A stretch of 64,000 bases of DNA from Lycocorax pyrrhopterus obiensis (GCA_014706295.1 JACSVZ010000002.1:131821431-131885430), one strand, 5' to 3'; counted from the first letter of the stretch, positions 30,060-44,900 are shown. A program made the numbers and translations. The notes: a model not told the origin generated them from the letters alone.

Positions 30060-33000
30060 CAGTACAACATCCCCTTACCCTGCAAATAAGCGGAGGGATA
30101 TCAAGGGGAGACTGCAGTGCATCTCAGAGCATGACACTTTGTCTGGGGATGTGTCCCCAGGGCTTCCAGACCAAAATTTTGCCCTGTTACCAAACTTCAC
30201 CACATTAGAACTACTCTCTTCCTTCCCCTCTGCCAGCTGCTCTCACTGCTTGGTAAAGCTTCAGACACCAAATACCAGTTCACCACAATGTGTCAGTCTC
30301 TGCAAACTCTGTTGTTATTTGTGATCCAGTGTACACATGCTTCCAAATGCAACTCTGGTTCATCTTTGTCTGTGCCCTTACAGAATGGGGGAAGTTATGT
30401 GCATTTAAAAAAATCAAGGCTTGGTGAACACGATCTGGTATAAAAGCCAAGTTTCTTTCATAAGGTCAGTTACTCCTTTGGGCTGTAATACTGCTAACTG
30501 CTGTACGGGCTATGTAATGAGACAGTTCAAAGCAACAGCTATCTCAAATGATACATTCCCTTCCCATCTGTGTATGCTGCTTCCCTGTGGCTGGGACACC
30601 AATGTTGCCATGGCCTCATCATGAATGCAAACCCAACAGTAAATCTGGGCAAAGCACTGTCAGTGATCTTGGAGCTCTCTAGTGAGACTTGGTGAGCAAG
30701 GCAGGGACGTGTTCATTGATCTCTGATGTGCTCCAGCCCAGGAGGCTCTGTGATCAATCCCTGAGGTCCCAATTCACAGCCTCAGAGCCACCTCCAGCAC
30801 TGCTCTCCACTAATCCACTGGAAATTCCAGTGCCAGTGCGGGATCCTGCTGGTGGGACACAGTGAATAGTTACAGCAGCAGCAGCAGCTGTGCTGGAAAG
30901 AATAACTTACCTGGTTTTAGTCTCCTACCATGAAGAGTAAGCGCTACCTGGTCAAGAGATATTTTTTTTTTATTTCCATCCCACAGAAAACAACCCCCCA
31001 GGCTCTTGGAAGCAGCCACTTTGCTTCCTTCTGGCCATTTCTAGTTTGTTTTCACACGTTCATTTGAGTAACCAGTGTGGAGATGCTTGCCAAGAAAGGC
31101 TTTTGCTTATTTTTTTTTAACAGCATCTTGGAACATATTTTTGAAAGAAAACTAAATTTATTAGAAACCACATAGGGACTTAGCAAAAAAATAAATACAT
31201 GCAGAATAAAATTTTGATGCTTGCCACCCTGTGTTTATCTCTTTATACTGGCAAAGAGCAAAAACCGGATGAAATTCATGAGCAAGATTCATAAAAAAAA
31301 TCTGACATTCTCTTATTAATATTCAGAAGGAACAGCAGTAAACAGATTTGCAGTGCAGTAAAACAAGTACCCAAATACGTCTGGCTAAAACTATAGCTGA
31401 TATCAAAGAAGAGGAATGAAGACTAATGAAGAAATTAAGAGGAAAAAACCCAAGGAAGAGGTGTAGATGGGATCATCATTCAGTATTTATGCTCTCTTTA
31501 TCAACAGAAGAAGACGGGTCATGTGCCATCCAGTTGCCCACTGATACTTCCAAACCTGTTCATCACAATATTCACTCATTTTGTATTAGGATCTTAGTTT
31601 GATTCCAGGATCCTGACATTTTCACTGCTCTAAATTCCTGTTTTGTTTAGTGTCACCTTCCTGTTTCTCTAGCCCCTTATTGGGGATCCTTCCCCTACCA
31701 AAGGTGCCTTTGACAGTATTTGTTCTGTGCTTTCCTGCTACCCCAGGAGGAATTCAAAACAAGAAATAAAAGCAAATCCTTTATAACTCTGTGTTTTGGT
31801 TTAGGCAGGCAGTCCAAGCAGGAGCAGCTGCACAGAGTTCACATGTTTCAGACTTGGAGGTGCTCATGGATAACATCAAAAGCCCAGGCTCTTCCCCCTT
31901 CAGATTTGCCCTGGCAGAGAAATGTTACAGCTGCTCCACTTTGTCTCCTATCTCTCTTTACCATAATTCCTCTGTGCATTTTAGCAATGAGGGCTGGTGT
32001 GAGGGTGGAGGAGGGAGATGCAGCAGAAAGGCAGTGCCCCGTCAATAAGTGTTAGTACATTATTACTGGGGTCTTCAGCACCAGTGAGTTAACTAGATAA
32101 CAGCCTGGTGCTTAAAATGTTATTTCTCAACAATGCCCACAGTCTCAGCTGGAGGTGTTTTGAGACCAATATGCAGTGTTTCAGTCTCAAGCAGTGAAAG
32201 GGTTGATGTTCACACCCCTCATCTTTGCGTCGCCTTCAGCATCACTGGAGCTTCCTGAAAAGGTCTCTGTTTCCAAAGCATTTCCTGTAAGGTGGAGTGT
32301 GTGGTACAAAAAGGATGACTAGGCATGAGCATTTCTAATATTGGGAGCTGGGGAAAAGAGCATGCTATGTGCATTTGTACAGTGTGTCACACTGTGCAGT
32401 GACTCCTCTCTCATTCATGGTTGGTCACTCTTTCCATCTTAAAGCCCTGCATTTATGACTCAGAGCTTGTTTCTGAAGCTGCTCCTGACTGAAATTTGGT
32501 GTACATCTATCCACCAAAGAGGAGCATCTGTAATGGGCTACCTCCACCCATCAGATTGTGATTGCATGGGGCAGTGAGGTCTGTCCTCAAGCTCCTGGGA
32601 ATCAGGCACTTGCTGCTGCTGCATCAACAGCCTGGCTATCACAGAGGGGAGATGGAGCTCTCTCCCTTTATACAAAATCTCTGCTGCTTCAGACAGAGCA
32701 CACCCAAGCATCGTCAGGAAGGTTGTCTGCTCAGTTAAGATGTAACCTCAGGCAGAGTAGACAGGCAATGAAGACACACGGAAAAGGGGCTGCTGGAGAT
32801 ACCATATAAAGCAATCCATGTTCCCAAATCCTACAGTGACCCTCCAAAGTGTAAGACGGTGTAAATGCGGGCTCCCCTGTGCACATGGTGGGGGATCTAG
32901 CACTTCAATCTTTCTCAGTGTCCCGGGCTTTGTCTGGAATCCCTTTGGGAAGTGCTGCCACCACCCTATGAGCAGTGCAAAAAATGATGCAGTAAGCATT

Positions 33001-34789
33001 GGACAGTCATTCCCCAGGGCCAGCAAAGGCTTCACCCACCCAGAATGGCTTGAAAGTAATCTTTTCTTCCTTAATGAGAAATGAGAAAAAAAAAAGAGAG
33101 AAACCAGACAAAAGAGGAAGAACTCATACAGATTTGTTTATCCCTCCTCTTACACTAAGAAAAGGTCTTGCTATTTAATTTTATTTCTTCCTAATTCTTT
33201 TAGAACTCACAACAACAAAAACCATGCCAATATTCGCATGCTTTTTTGGTTCATAATCATTCATCTGTGAAGCTGAGAAACAACATTTTACCATATGCTG
33301 TGTAAGAAAAAACCACAACATTTTGTTCATTAACCCTGGGTAGAACCATCTAAGGTCTTTAAAATAACTAACTCTTTGTCTTGGCAGACTTCAGATGACT
33401 CTTTTGGGAATTAGATATATGTATTTATGTATTTGATTTTTTAAAACTCTATGGAAATAGTATTTTTGTAAAAGTATGTTTGCCTTTGCCTATTTTTTAT
33501 GGCAAAGGGCAAGAGAGACTTTGCTAACAGTACATTAGATCATCCACCCTCAGGAGGCTGCCCTTCCAGATTTTACTGCATTCAGCTGTTTCACTAAGCA
33601 CAGGACATCTGCAGTATTTATAAACACGGGTGTTAAGCCGACAGCAGGGGAGTTGGCAAAATCTCTCACCTGTTCCATCTGCAGATGACTTTATCTATCA
33701 ACATGCTTTCAAAAGAACGCCATGTATCAAGATCCAAATGATGGAAATTTTCTGCAGTTACTGTGTCTCCTATTAAGCAACTTGTGAGCCTAAAGTCTCT
33801 TTAGTTAACAATACCTTTCTGGGCCACATTTCCTAAAATGCTCGAGGTCACATTTTTCCAAGTGCCCAGCACCCACAATTAAACTCGGGCTTCTCAAACA
33901 AAACATGCCTTCCCTTTGGGCACCTGTGCAATAGGTGGTTTCTCAAAAAGCATCTGTATCCAGTAAACTGAGACCTGCCAGAAATTAGCACTGCTGATTT
34001 TGGTACCTAACAAGGGCCTGAGTGCTTTAGAAAAGCCACCCTTCCTACACACCTGCGCCACTGCTGTTTATCTTTATCCTGATACTCACATGTCCAGCCA
34101 CGTCAAACCCGGTTTATTCTCCTTTCTTGCGTAGGGCTTCTCTCCTTTGTGCAGGGCACTCACCAGTAGTAACATAATCTTCCCCAGTGCACCTGAGCAC
34201 ACTGGTCATCAAACTCATCCAGCAGCGACTTCATCAGGTTTCTAATCTGTCCTACATCTGGTTTGGTCCTTTTATGTAATCTTATATGCAACACCTTGGT
34301 GGAGGATCGTGGAAACTAAAGCAGAAAGCTACTGTTGCACAAAGTAAGATGAGAAGCTGATGTGAATTCATGATACTGATTTTTTAATTTTTGTAAATAA
34401 ATAGCATGTGACTCCAAAAGAGTGACATTTGTGCTTGGACTACCCTTAAAAAAATTGTTAACAGATGGTCTCCTATCCCACAGCAGAGACTTGGTGTTGA
34501 CAAAAAATTAATGAAATCATGATACTGGAAAATATGGAGCCATTAGCTGGCAAACTAGATATTTTTAAAGATGTTCTTATGATAGGGAAAGGAATGATTG
34601 TGGAGGCTCCTACCTGGAGAGTAACTCTGAGTTTTTGTTCCATATTGAAGAGAGCTATTGGAACTTTCTCCAGGAAAGTAGGCAACTGGAGATGGGGAGT
34701 GGGAGGTTCTGGCAGTCAGGACCAGAATTTTGCTAACGAGATGGAAACAAGAAACACTAAGATAATGTCACAGTTTACAAGTTCATAAA

Positions 34790-37700
34790 TATGAAGGTCC
34801 ATGCCAGGGATGATTTGTCCAACACTCAGCACTCTCGAGTGTGCCTGAACAAAAGAGACCTAACGTAAGAGAGATCTAGATGAATAAATGAATTTCGTGG
34901 GAGATGTAGGAATTTTTAAAGCAGTCTTCAAAGACGTTCCTAAATTGCAGATATTGTGTTAATTTTCTCTTTGTGCATGTCTCATTTCTCAGAATTTTTA
35001 CATCCTTGAACTTGCAAGATGATCCTTTACATTACTGGCCCTGGACAAACAGCGCAGGGTGAACATTTTTTCAGTAGAACCCATTTCCATTAGGTAATGC
35101 AGCTTAGCTGAAATCAAAATGTTTTGTCATATTCAAGAAAAAAAATTCTGTAAAAATGTTATAATTTATAATTTCAATTTAATCGTTTCCTTTTAACATG
35201 GCAAAAAAGTTTCAGTATTACTTTATATGTTTATTAATTTTGTTTTGGCATTTACATTTGATTAATTTTAGAATTACTCTGCTTTGCTATTATTGAGAAA
35301 AACAATTCAATGCCAATGAAGTGAAATAACTTGGTGTTTCTGATAATTTTTAATATCCATCCCACTGGGAAATTTTGATGTTTTGTTCCAATAGGAGTGA
35401 AAATAAATACAAATGTCAAAATTTCCTTTGGAATGGGAATTTCAGATTCTAACCAGCTCTAATCAACAACAAAGCCATCTGCTTTGTATTAATGACTTAG
35501 GGCAGTATTAATGCTGCAAGACTGGGTGATATTCTACGGTTCAGCATTGCTCATGGAAGTCAATGACATATGGCAAGTTTCTAGCTTCTACTTGTCTAGG
35601 GGAGTTTGAGGCTAGCCACTTCTATTTTATTCCTCATGCTCTACTGCCAAGTTCACGGAATTCATCATTCAAATCCAAGATTTTCCTGTGAATATACGAG
35701 AAAACATCCTCCCAGTGACATATGGCACAGCCTACAGCTCCTACATTTGAAAGGAACTCGTAATTCCCAAATTGCAGTGCAGTAAGCTACTTCCATTTCA
35801 CAAAGGTTTTAAATTGATAATTTAAATAGAATATTTGCCCCATGATAAATGCCTATTTTTGAACATTAACAGTAAAATAAATACACTTTATTTCAAAAGT
35901 TAACTTCATCCAGATAAGTCATAATATGAATTCTGTTTGAGAAGACAGGTTGACATGAAGGATCTTAGCACAAATGAAAGAAAGGAATATTTTAATTTTG
36001 TTTTAAGACAATGTGTTTGCTGTTTTTTCCTAAGACCTCTTCTCTGTCTTCACATACAATCTTTGTGCTGCAGATAAGGTACAGGAAAACCAGATAATCT
36101 GCCCCCAAGCTGGTCCAGCAATAGTCAGCTTGCGAAGCTCAGCCATGAACCCCAGTTCAGGTGCTTTGCTGTGCCCCCTGAAAAGTTACCACGGACAAGG
36201 CGGTGGTTACCACTGGTGATGACACTATCTCCTCTTTTCCATAACAATCTGATGACTGCTCAAGCCACCTTATAGCACCTCCTTCTCCACGTGGACAGCT
36301 GACCTGGGAGGGCTGCATCTGGGGGTGTACAACAGGCGTTTAATGTAGAGATTCTGTTCCCTCTGAGCACCATTTGTGTACAAACCTGAAAAAACTTAGC
36401 TTGGATATAATCTATAAAGTTACTGGAAGAAGATTTTGATTTGTATTCACTTTGAAAGTGAGAATGACATCCAGTCCTGACAGCCCGCCGTGAAAAACAC
36501 AGACCTGTGTCTTACCCAACTGCTATTTCATGCATAACACAGTGTGCTGCCTGATTTTAGAAATTACTCAACAGGAATGAATTTGGGAGTTTGAACAACA
36601 TGATAAAGGTCAGTAAGCAAACTCCCTTAAGAGGCATAGAAAAACGTTTGACAAATTAAGTGCAAAAATAATTTGCTGTGCTTCTCTGTCTGTCTTTCAC
36701 ACACGTGTAAACAAATGTCTGTATAATCTTGATGTTCTTACTATCGCTTGTTATCAATAAACAAAACCCTAGCAGTTCTCAATATTAATTGTAGGTGGTA
36801 GACACTCATATAGACAATACTGGTTTACAAAGGAACCTTTGAAATTCCATGTATCATATAGTCATTACACAGAGTGCAGTAAAAAATTGTTTGCATGGAT
36901 TCCACAAAATTTTTTTACAAGTTTATAGCATTGCATAAATTGCAATGAGAAATACTGTATAAAACCCAGGACAAAATCTAGAGGGAAAAATATGAATTAT
37001 CAGATCAAAAACTTTTCTGCCATCACCGAAAACTTTCGGTAAATTCAACTAAGATGAACTCCTTCACAAAAGAAAGGGTTAACAGCACTTCTTCCTTCAC
37101 TACTAACATCCTCTGAGGAAGTAAACAAAGTCCATCAGATAACTGTCTTCAAACAAACGAACTGTTTTTTCTCATGTGAGCAACAAACAATTTGTATTAC
37201 TGTTGTAGAAAAGTAGAAGTGGCAGAACCAGAAAGCTTTTTTCCAAAGTTTAACTTTAGGAAAACCAGATTTTATCCAACATGGAATAAAATGTCACTAT
37301 TCACCACTTCCTAGTGACTGTAAATAAACAGAACAGCTGATCCTGTTACATTTTTAGGCCAGTTTACTTTTGCCTCTTTGCTGTTCTCAAGATGTCAGCT
37401 TCTCTGAGATTTCTTGTACGTGAGTTTTAGTGCCTTTCCCCATTTTTCATTTTCTAGGACTTTTATTTATTGTGTTGGTATATAAAACTTTGTCCTTTCT
37501 TATATTTTATTTATCATTTTCCCTTACCTCTTACTTTTCACTACCATCCCTTAGGTCCCTAAAATAAACACAATCTTTCTTATTTTTCCTATTATCTTTG
37601 AAAAAGTCTGTCATATAATTTCTGTTAATTTTTTCTGCATTTCCTATACATGTCCATTCCTACTATTAGCATTTGCATTTCTGATGCCATGCACCATCAA

Positions 37701-38360
37701 AACAATATCCTAACAATGAAATATATCATGTCTGAAGCAGCAGGGTTTGGAAACCGTGGAAGAAGACCATCTATGGCTTAATCTCTGCGTCTCTCTCTAG
37801 TTAAATCATCCAAAAGAAATATGTAGCAAAGATGTATTTAGTATCTAGTTATTAGAAAACTATTACCATTTCGTCTACCATGATTTGCCTTGCTGCTTTT
37901 GCATTAATGGCAGAGTACCAGTAGTGCTGTTTTTAAGAGCAGTTTCTGAACTCTGAACAGCATTATCACCAATGTTCAATTAGAAATTCAGATTTTGATG
38001 ATCTGATTCCTTTTCCTGGGAAGCACTACTTTTCAGACATGGAAAGGAGTGGAAATGTATGTAAATATGAGATGCTGACTCTAATGAGAATATTTTGCCT
38101 ATGGCTAATGAAAGATTTACCAGTTACCTGATGGCCAGTATTTCAGATCCTTTCAGTGACATGTGCTCTTACATAATCATAATTTCACGAATAAAGAGTT
38201 CTGTCTCTGGCATTTGTTCCAGTTTCTTTTCTTGCTCTGTATGCCCTGTATGACCCATTCTTACTCCAGTAATAACCTCTTGCATTCTCAGTACCATGCT
38301 TTATAAAAATAAAGGTCTTGTATTTTAAATGTCTCTCTATTCCTGCTTGCTATGTATAGC
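34790..38360. other. AT-rich non-coding stretch with almost no open frames
   Basis: About 3.6 kb where neither strand has a frame of 60 codons or more, in contrast to the surroundings. No transposon family is recognised. It lies in the upstream intron of NCALD and could hold conserved regulatory elements, but the sequence alone does not show this. Confidence 0.6.
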
Positions 38361-39248
38361 TTTTAAGATGTCCTTAAAATATCTTCAACTGATAATTCTC
38401 CCTTCCACACCACCTTCACCAATAATTTCTGTCCCAACCCACTCCTCAGACATTCCATGCTTCCTCTCACTTCATGCATCAAATATTTCCTAATTCTCTC
38501 CTCTGCTACCGATGTTATGAAAACCAGTGAAGCTCCACTGCTTAGAAACAGGATGAACACTGAAGAGTCAGCCCACTGCTTGTAAAGTGGCATATAAAAT
38601 CACCATACAAATCACTTATTCAACAATAAAAGCACATCCTGTTCCACCAAATACATCTCAGGTCTTGATCTTCTAATGAATTCACTGGAAAGTCACTTAA
38701 GTCAGTGAGCAACACAGGGATCCTCCTGTGAATTACCAAAGGAATCCTCCAAGAAAGATTAAGACATTGATAACTATGCAAATATACATAGAAAACTTCT
38801 GATTTTCTACTTGGTTTTTCTTTATTAAAAGAAGAATGTACTCTGTGAGGCTCACTCCTTTTTAATGAAAGTCCTAGGAAAGGAATCCATTCGTGAAGCA
38901 ACAGTATCTACTTCATTGCAAGGTGCTTTAATATCTATTGCTTGGTTACATTAAAACAAGGATGTTTTCACTTCAGTCTCCACAGGGATGACAAAACAGT
39001 GACTTATCAACAGTTTACCACCCAGCACTCGGTAATATTCATTTGATCTCGATCTAAATGAAAGATGGAGCTATCGTCATATCATGAACACAGTCCAAAC
39101 CCACACGCTGTTCATTCATGTGTGATCAGATGGGAGCTGGTTTCAGTGATCTCATACTGATTTGTGAAACCTCCTATTAGCATATATTATCATTACTTCT
39201 TTTAAAAGGTTGGCAGTAAAGTTGGCTTTGGAGTTGGTTTTCAGGCCC

Positions 39249-39297
39249 TAAAAAAAAAAAATGAAAAAGAAAAAAAAGAAAAAAAGAAAAAAAGAAA
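39249..39297. repeat. A-rich (AAAAAAG)n tract
   Basis: A run of A interrupted by single G or T bases. Frames reading through it as poly-Phe on the - strand are artefacts. Confidence 0.9.
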
Positions 39298-40275
39298 AAT
39301 CCCACACAACAACTTTGGGAGAAAGACAGAATTTTCTTGGAAGTTTCCTTGATGAAGGAGTATGAGTGGGATAGAGCAACATCCTTGATTTTGGCAGCAA
39401 ACCTTTCTTCTGGCAATCTCATTAAAAAGCCATTCCACTTTATGAGTTATCAGCAAAGAGCTGGTATTTTTGAGTGTGACTGATGGTCCTCCCTCTTCTG
39501 ACAAAATTAGAAACATCAATAATTCTTAGATTAATTGCTTAGAAAATTTCCAAGAGGCAAACATTTCCTTATTTTTAGACCCATGTTTTCTTCTGTAGTC
39601 AAAGCAGTGGAGGCCAAAGTTCAACTACATGTACTTCACTTAAACGATGGGATCTCTCTACTCTGAGGTTTATATGTGCACAGAAACAAGTGTGCACCAC
39701 TGCTGTGTGGGCAGGGGTGTCCCATGCTGAGCCCTCAATTTCCAGTCACTGAACAAATCCTGATTTATCTCACAGAGACCTGGAAGCAGTCTTCACACCC
39801 ACATATCTATAGATCCTTCCAAAGGAGTTGAGGACATGGACATGATAGGACCTCTAGCAAGGACTACTGGCTACCAGGAGGACAAGACATGCCCCGTGAT
39901 GCTGGCTAGCCACAGAGAAGTGTTGCATGTGGCCAGCAAGTGGTAACAAGCCTGTATGGGCCAAGAGTTGAGGATATGTGCTGGCAGTGACATGGTCTGA
40001 TGGAGTCCTGGCACAACAGCTGTTGCCACCTCAAACACAAAAGCTGAAAGTTGGGGAGCTGCTGTGAAATAATGCATGTCTTACCACGCGGATATTTCCT
40101 GTTCCTTAAGCAGGGAAAATGGTCTTTCTAAACAAGTTCTGTGTGCCCTTCTCCACCCACTGCTTAGTTATGCACCTGGGAATCCAATAATGGGGTTGTC
40201 TTCTGACCAAAGGTCTATATTAGTGCTCCCAAGAGGCTGCATGTGCTGCTCCTTGGCAGAGTAGCAGCAGGTAAT

Positions 40276-40358
40276 CCTCACCAGCACAGACCATGGGTGT
40301 CCTCACCAGCACAGACCATGGGTGTCCTCACCAGCATAGAGCATGGGTGTCCTCACCA
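40276..40358. repeat. 25-bp minisatellite, about 3.3 copies
   Basis: The unit CAGCACAGACCATGGGTGTC plus CTCAC starts at 40282, 40307 and 40332. The third copy has two changes. It is likely to vary in copy number. Confidence 0.92.
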
Positions 40359-41295
40359 ACTTTTGCATGTGATATGGACGGAAAAGGCTAAATACTGCAG
40401 AACTGGAGGAGATGGGTTAAATACCGCTCCTCAAAGCTGCGTTTGTGAAGGAGGGTCTTAACAAATCTTTTATTTGACCACCTAATGAGGTAAAAATAAA
40501 TGGACTCTCTCAAGTGCCTTAGCAGGTCAGACAAAGTAGTCAGCCCTGAGATAAACATAGGAGAGAAACAGGTGGCCTGTAAATTTATCATTGTTAATGC
40601 ACTATAAGCATGACAGAAAAGGGTAATTAGCACATTTGGAACAGACGGGGATATTGGTGGAGAAGGAGGTTGTCACTAACCTCCGTGGAGCAGTCTCACC
40701 TTCATTTTAAAGGAGGCATATGGTGCATTAGAAGATCTGTATCATATCTGGTGACAAATACATCGGGAATCCACTGGTTTTGAAGACTATGGTGGCTTTG
40801 GCAAGGCCTGATTTCACCTGACACTTCTTGGTTCTTGGGACAGTTGAATTTAGATGATGAACTGGGAAAGGAGGGGAGCTAATTGAAATCAAGTGGGAGA
40901 CCTCAGGAAAAAACTTATTTCCAGGTGTGACCTCATTCCAGCTCAGGCAGAAATTCTTTAATGATCTCTTCATATAGATGCCAGCCTGCAACACTCAACA
41001 GTGTATGCCAAAGGTGCATTCTGCTGTTTCACAGCATGTAAACTCATGTAATAAAAACATATCATCTCCCTTACTAGTCTCCTATACTGTTAAACCATCC
41101 TGGTGACAGCAGCTGTTTCACACTACATGAGCACATATGTCCATGCACACACGTGATCACTTCTCTAATTCTTGGCTGATGGCAACAAAACATAGCATGA
41201 AGAAAAGGCAGAAAGCAATCCTGAATGGGAACACGCACCTTGCAGACAAGCAGATGTTCAGTTTTGCCATCATCTTATCAACTAGGAGGTATAAG

Positions 41296-41960
41296 TCAGA
41301 GAATCACAGAGTAAGCTGAGTTGGAAGGGACCCACAAGGATCATCAAGTCCAGCTCCTGGCCCTGCACAGCACCATCCCCAAGAGTCACACCATGTGCCC
41401 AAGAGCATTGTCCAAAGGCTTCTTGAACTCTGTCAGGCTTGATGCTTTGATCACTTCCCTGGGGAGCTGTTCCAGTGCCCAGCCACCCTCTGGGTGAAGA
41501 ACCTTTTTCTGATATCCAACCTAAACCTCCCCTGACACAGCTTCAGGTCATTCCCTCGGATCCTGTCACTGGGCACCACAGAGAAGAGATCAGTGCCTGC
41601 CCCTCCTCTTCCCCTCATGAGGAAGTTGTAACTGCAATGATGTCTCCCCTCAGTCTCCTCTTCTCCAGCCTGAACAGACCAAATGATCTCATCTGCTCCT
41701 CATACACCTTCCCCTCAAGGCCCTTCACCATCTTTGTTGCCATCCTTTGGGTGCTCTCTAATGGCTTAATACCTTTCTTATATTGTGGTGCCCAAAACTG
41801 CCCCCAGCACTCGAGGTGAGGCCGCCCCAGCCCAGAGCAGAGCCGAACAATCCCTCCCTCGCCCGGCTGGAGATGCTGTGCCTGATGCCCCCCAGGACAC
41901 GGGTGGCCCTCCTGGCTGCCAGGGCACTGCTGAGTCATATTCAACTTTAAGTTTTGCATC
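41296..41960 (-). mobile_element. CR1 LINE, 3' part, - orientation
   Basis: On the - strand it ends with GTTGGAAGGGACC-complement type CR1 3' sequence next to ATTCTCTGA, preceded by the usual GAACAGCTCCCCAGGGAAG and AGAAAAAGGTTCTTCACC segments. A decayed piece of the ORF2 C-terminus is readable (for example [25 protein letters not shown] and [10 protein letters not shown], all CR1 hallmarks). It is 5'-truncated and the reading frame breaks, so it is inactive. Beyond 41960 the similarity fades. Confidence 0.93.
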
Positions 41961-44900
41961 TACGCACACATGCAAGGGATTTATTTCCTTCTGCCCCAAG
42001 GTAGAAGGCAGAACTGGCCTGCCTAATCCAAACACTGGGGACATACCTCTGCATGCCCTTCACACCAGGCAGCATGTGGGGCCTTACACTGAACACAGAA
42101 TGTGCTGTCCAGCTCCCCTTGGACAGTCACAAGCATGGACATCCCAGTATTTTACACATTCACCTAGAATTTAGTTTTACTCTTTATTAAATAAATACCA
42201 GACCTTTTAAGCACAGCTTTGAAGTGGGCCCAAAGTAAACAAGGGTGCTCAGGAAAGATCAGACAGCTCAGGTTTATCATTAAAATATTCTTTCTTTGGA
42301 CTATGTGTGAGATGTTCTAAGAAAGGAGCCTCTGTATGTGAACTTGGAAAGTAGTCTCAAATAAAAAAGCATCATTCTGTCGATTTTTTTCCTGCAGGAG
42401 TCTATCTCAGTAGATTATCACTCTTGTATCTATTGAATGGCTGTTTGAGACATCGACTTCTTCATCTGGGAACTCTAAAGCTTTTATATACTCTGATCCC
42501 TTTCATTTACAAAGACAGCTGATAACAGAAGCATATATAACTAAAATTTGACCAAAAAATGTCTAGAATAGCACAATCACAGAGGAAACTACGGGTCCTT
42601 GATGAGCTGATCTAGAAATACACTGAGACTCTACTGAAAGGTGCATTGTAATCACCATGGAACAGGGATGCGTCTTCTTCATTCTGAGAAAGACGCATAG
42701 ATAGGATTGTTCAAAATAGAAAGCTCTCCAGATACTTCTTGAGATAGTGACAGGACCATACTCAGGCAAATGGGTGAAGTTACACTTTATGGGACAGTAA
42801 TGCAGGTGAGCCCCTTGTACACTCAAACTATTTGCGGGGAGAGTTGTGGTGTGATGCCGGGCAGATTCCACCAATTTGCAAGACCCTCTCTACTTGATGA
42901 TGCACTGAATAAAAGACTCAAGGGTGCGCAGTTTTTGAAATGTAATTAAATTCCCTCTCTCCAAAGCCATCTTCCTTATTCACAAGGAGATCCCACTCTT
43001 GGATTTCTGCAACTACTCTCCAAGGGGTGTCACAAAAATGAAGCAAAATAGAAAGGCACATCCGACTGCACTAATATATATGCTCCCATTATATGAAAGA
43101 GATGCACGCTAGAAGAGTTAAAAGAGAAAAGAAAAGCACAGATCATCCAAATTTCAACTTTTCCAACTATTTGAATTTGAAAATTCACCTTTATCTTTTC
43201 ATGTAATATAGTATATGCACATTTATGAACTATATATACAACATATGTGAATATATATAGCATTACCTAGATGGACACACCTTCAAGAGGAGGAGACAAG
43301 ACACGCCCTGCTTAGGTTACCATGTAGGTTAGTACAACCCAGAGTGGGGAGCAGGGTGCAGAGGGGGATGTCACACTGAACTGTGAATGCCCTGAAGAAA
43401 GAACCAAATGGGTCCTCCAGAACTGGTAGATGGGACAGATCCGAGGTCAGCTGTCACAGCTGCTTTGCACAGAACCCACTGCACCTTCACATGACCTTGG
43501 CACTGCAGCTCTGCTGAGCTGCTGCAGCAGGAGATGTGATCAGTCATGCATGGAGCGTGAAGCAGATGTTGTAAGCAAGGCACTTGCTTCTCTTCCATCA
43601 CTCCAAACTGAAAACATGCCTTAAGTAAGGGATTGCCTAAAAATGTGCTGTCCTCTGAATGGATGCTCTTCTGCCTCCTTTCCTGTTCAAGGGTGATTAT
43701 GCTTCTATGTAGGCAGAAGACTCTTTCTGTCCTACACTGACTCAGCCAGACTAGGTGGCTGGGTCACTTAGGATAAGTTTGTAGCATTGTAGCATTACTG
43801 TTGTAGAAGGAATTAGTTCCTAAAGCCCAAAGCTCAACCTTCTATCTGCTGAACTCACTGCCAACATAGAAATGACACTGACATCTCTGAGGAACAGGTG
43901 AATGGGACAAAGTGTAAGGAACTGAGAGTTTTGGACAGTGCATAGTGTACTGTAGGCACGATATGAGAGGGGTCATATTTAATTACAGAGTCTGCACAGA
44001 TAAGAGCAGCTTTTACAGCAACATGAGAGATTGCAACTAAGCAAAATAATTGCATAACCCAAAATACAGGCAAAACCATGACAGCCAAGCTTCATATGGT
44101 CAGAGAAGGGACTGTTGGGCAGCCAGCACTCTCTCCACAGTGGCTGAGAGGCACGTCCATGGTTGGCCAGCTCTTCCCCCTGCCTGCCCAGCAGCAGCTG
44201 TGTGTGGAGATTCTGCAAGCATCACATAGCAGCAGGGATGCTGAGCAGCTGCTGGACACTGAACACATCTCTTATCATGGGATTTTCTGCAGCCGTTGAC
44301 CCTGAACTAAACTCCCTCTTTTGGCATCTCTGTTTCCATTTGGGATTTCAGTCCCATGCTGGATCTCCCTCCATAGTGTGAGCTCTGCTTCTGAGGAGAA
44401 GACAGCACTGTCCTTTGCTTCGGTTTGCAAAATCTTTAAATCAGTGTTCATCAGCATAATTGTTGATGAGACTATGGTCGTCTTAATACCCTAATAGCTT
44501 CAAGTTAGTAGCAGTACTAGCTAGAGCAAATTCCACCACCACGAGGAGCTGAGCAACAACAGTTAAACAATGAAATCACATGTAACTCATTGTAAACAAT
44601 GTAACTCATTAGGAAGCTGATACCTACCAGCTCTGAGTCAAGAAAATACTTAAGAGGGTGTTTGACAGCATTGGTCTAGAACGCCTGTCTGTAGAAGGGA
44701 AGGGAGAGCAGCCTGAATATGGAGATAAGAATTCACATCTCATGATTCACTTCTCTAGGGCATCCACCTTCCCAACACTTCAGTACATCAAGGAAGTCTT
44801 TGGTGAAGAGCTCAGGCACAAGAGACCGGATCCATGTAAGTTTAGACACTGGAAGTAAGAGTGGGATGAGAAGTAGGGTTGCTCTATCCAAATGCGCTCA

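Larger units (their letters stand above)
24954..34789 (-). other. NCALD: NCALD 5' non-coding intron, part 1
   Basis: No coding exon is recognised. Open frames are short and without family features. An A-rich tract lies near 25691-25728, a 17-bp tandem repeat with octamer-like motifs at 28847-28880, a 16-bp exact duplication at 30028-30059 and a short CAG run near 30872. A perfect - strand splice donor at 30911 could mark a non-coding exon, but no matching acceptor is obvious. Confidence 0.6.
38361..41295 (-). other. NCALD: NCALD 5' non-coding intron, part 2
   Basis: No gene recognised. Contains an A/G-rich tract (39249-39297) and a 25-bp minisatellite (40276-40358). Confidence 0.55.

Noticed and set aside
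39177..39519. Phe-rich - strand frames
   Set aside because: Caused by the A-rich simple repeat at 39249-39297.
40276..40358. CRISPR-like repeat array
   Set aside because: The 25-bp units are directly adjacent without spacers; it is a minisatellite in a vertebrate genome.
41475..42174. Overlapping frames of 88-129 codons
   Set aside because: They are readings of the inactive CR1 copy and its flank, not host genes.
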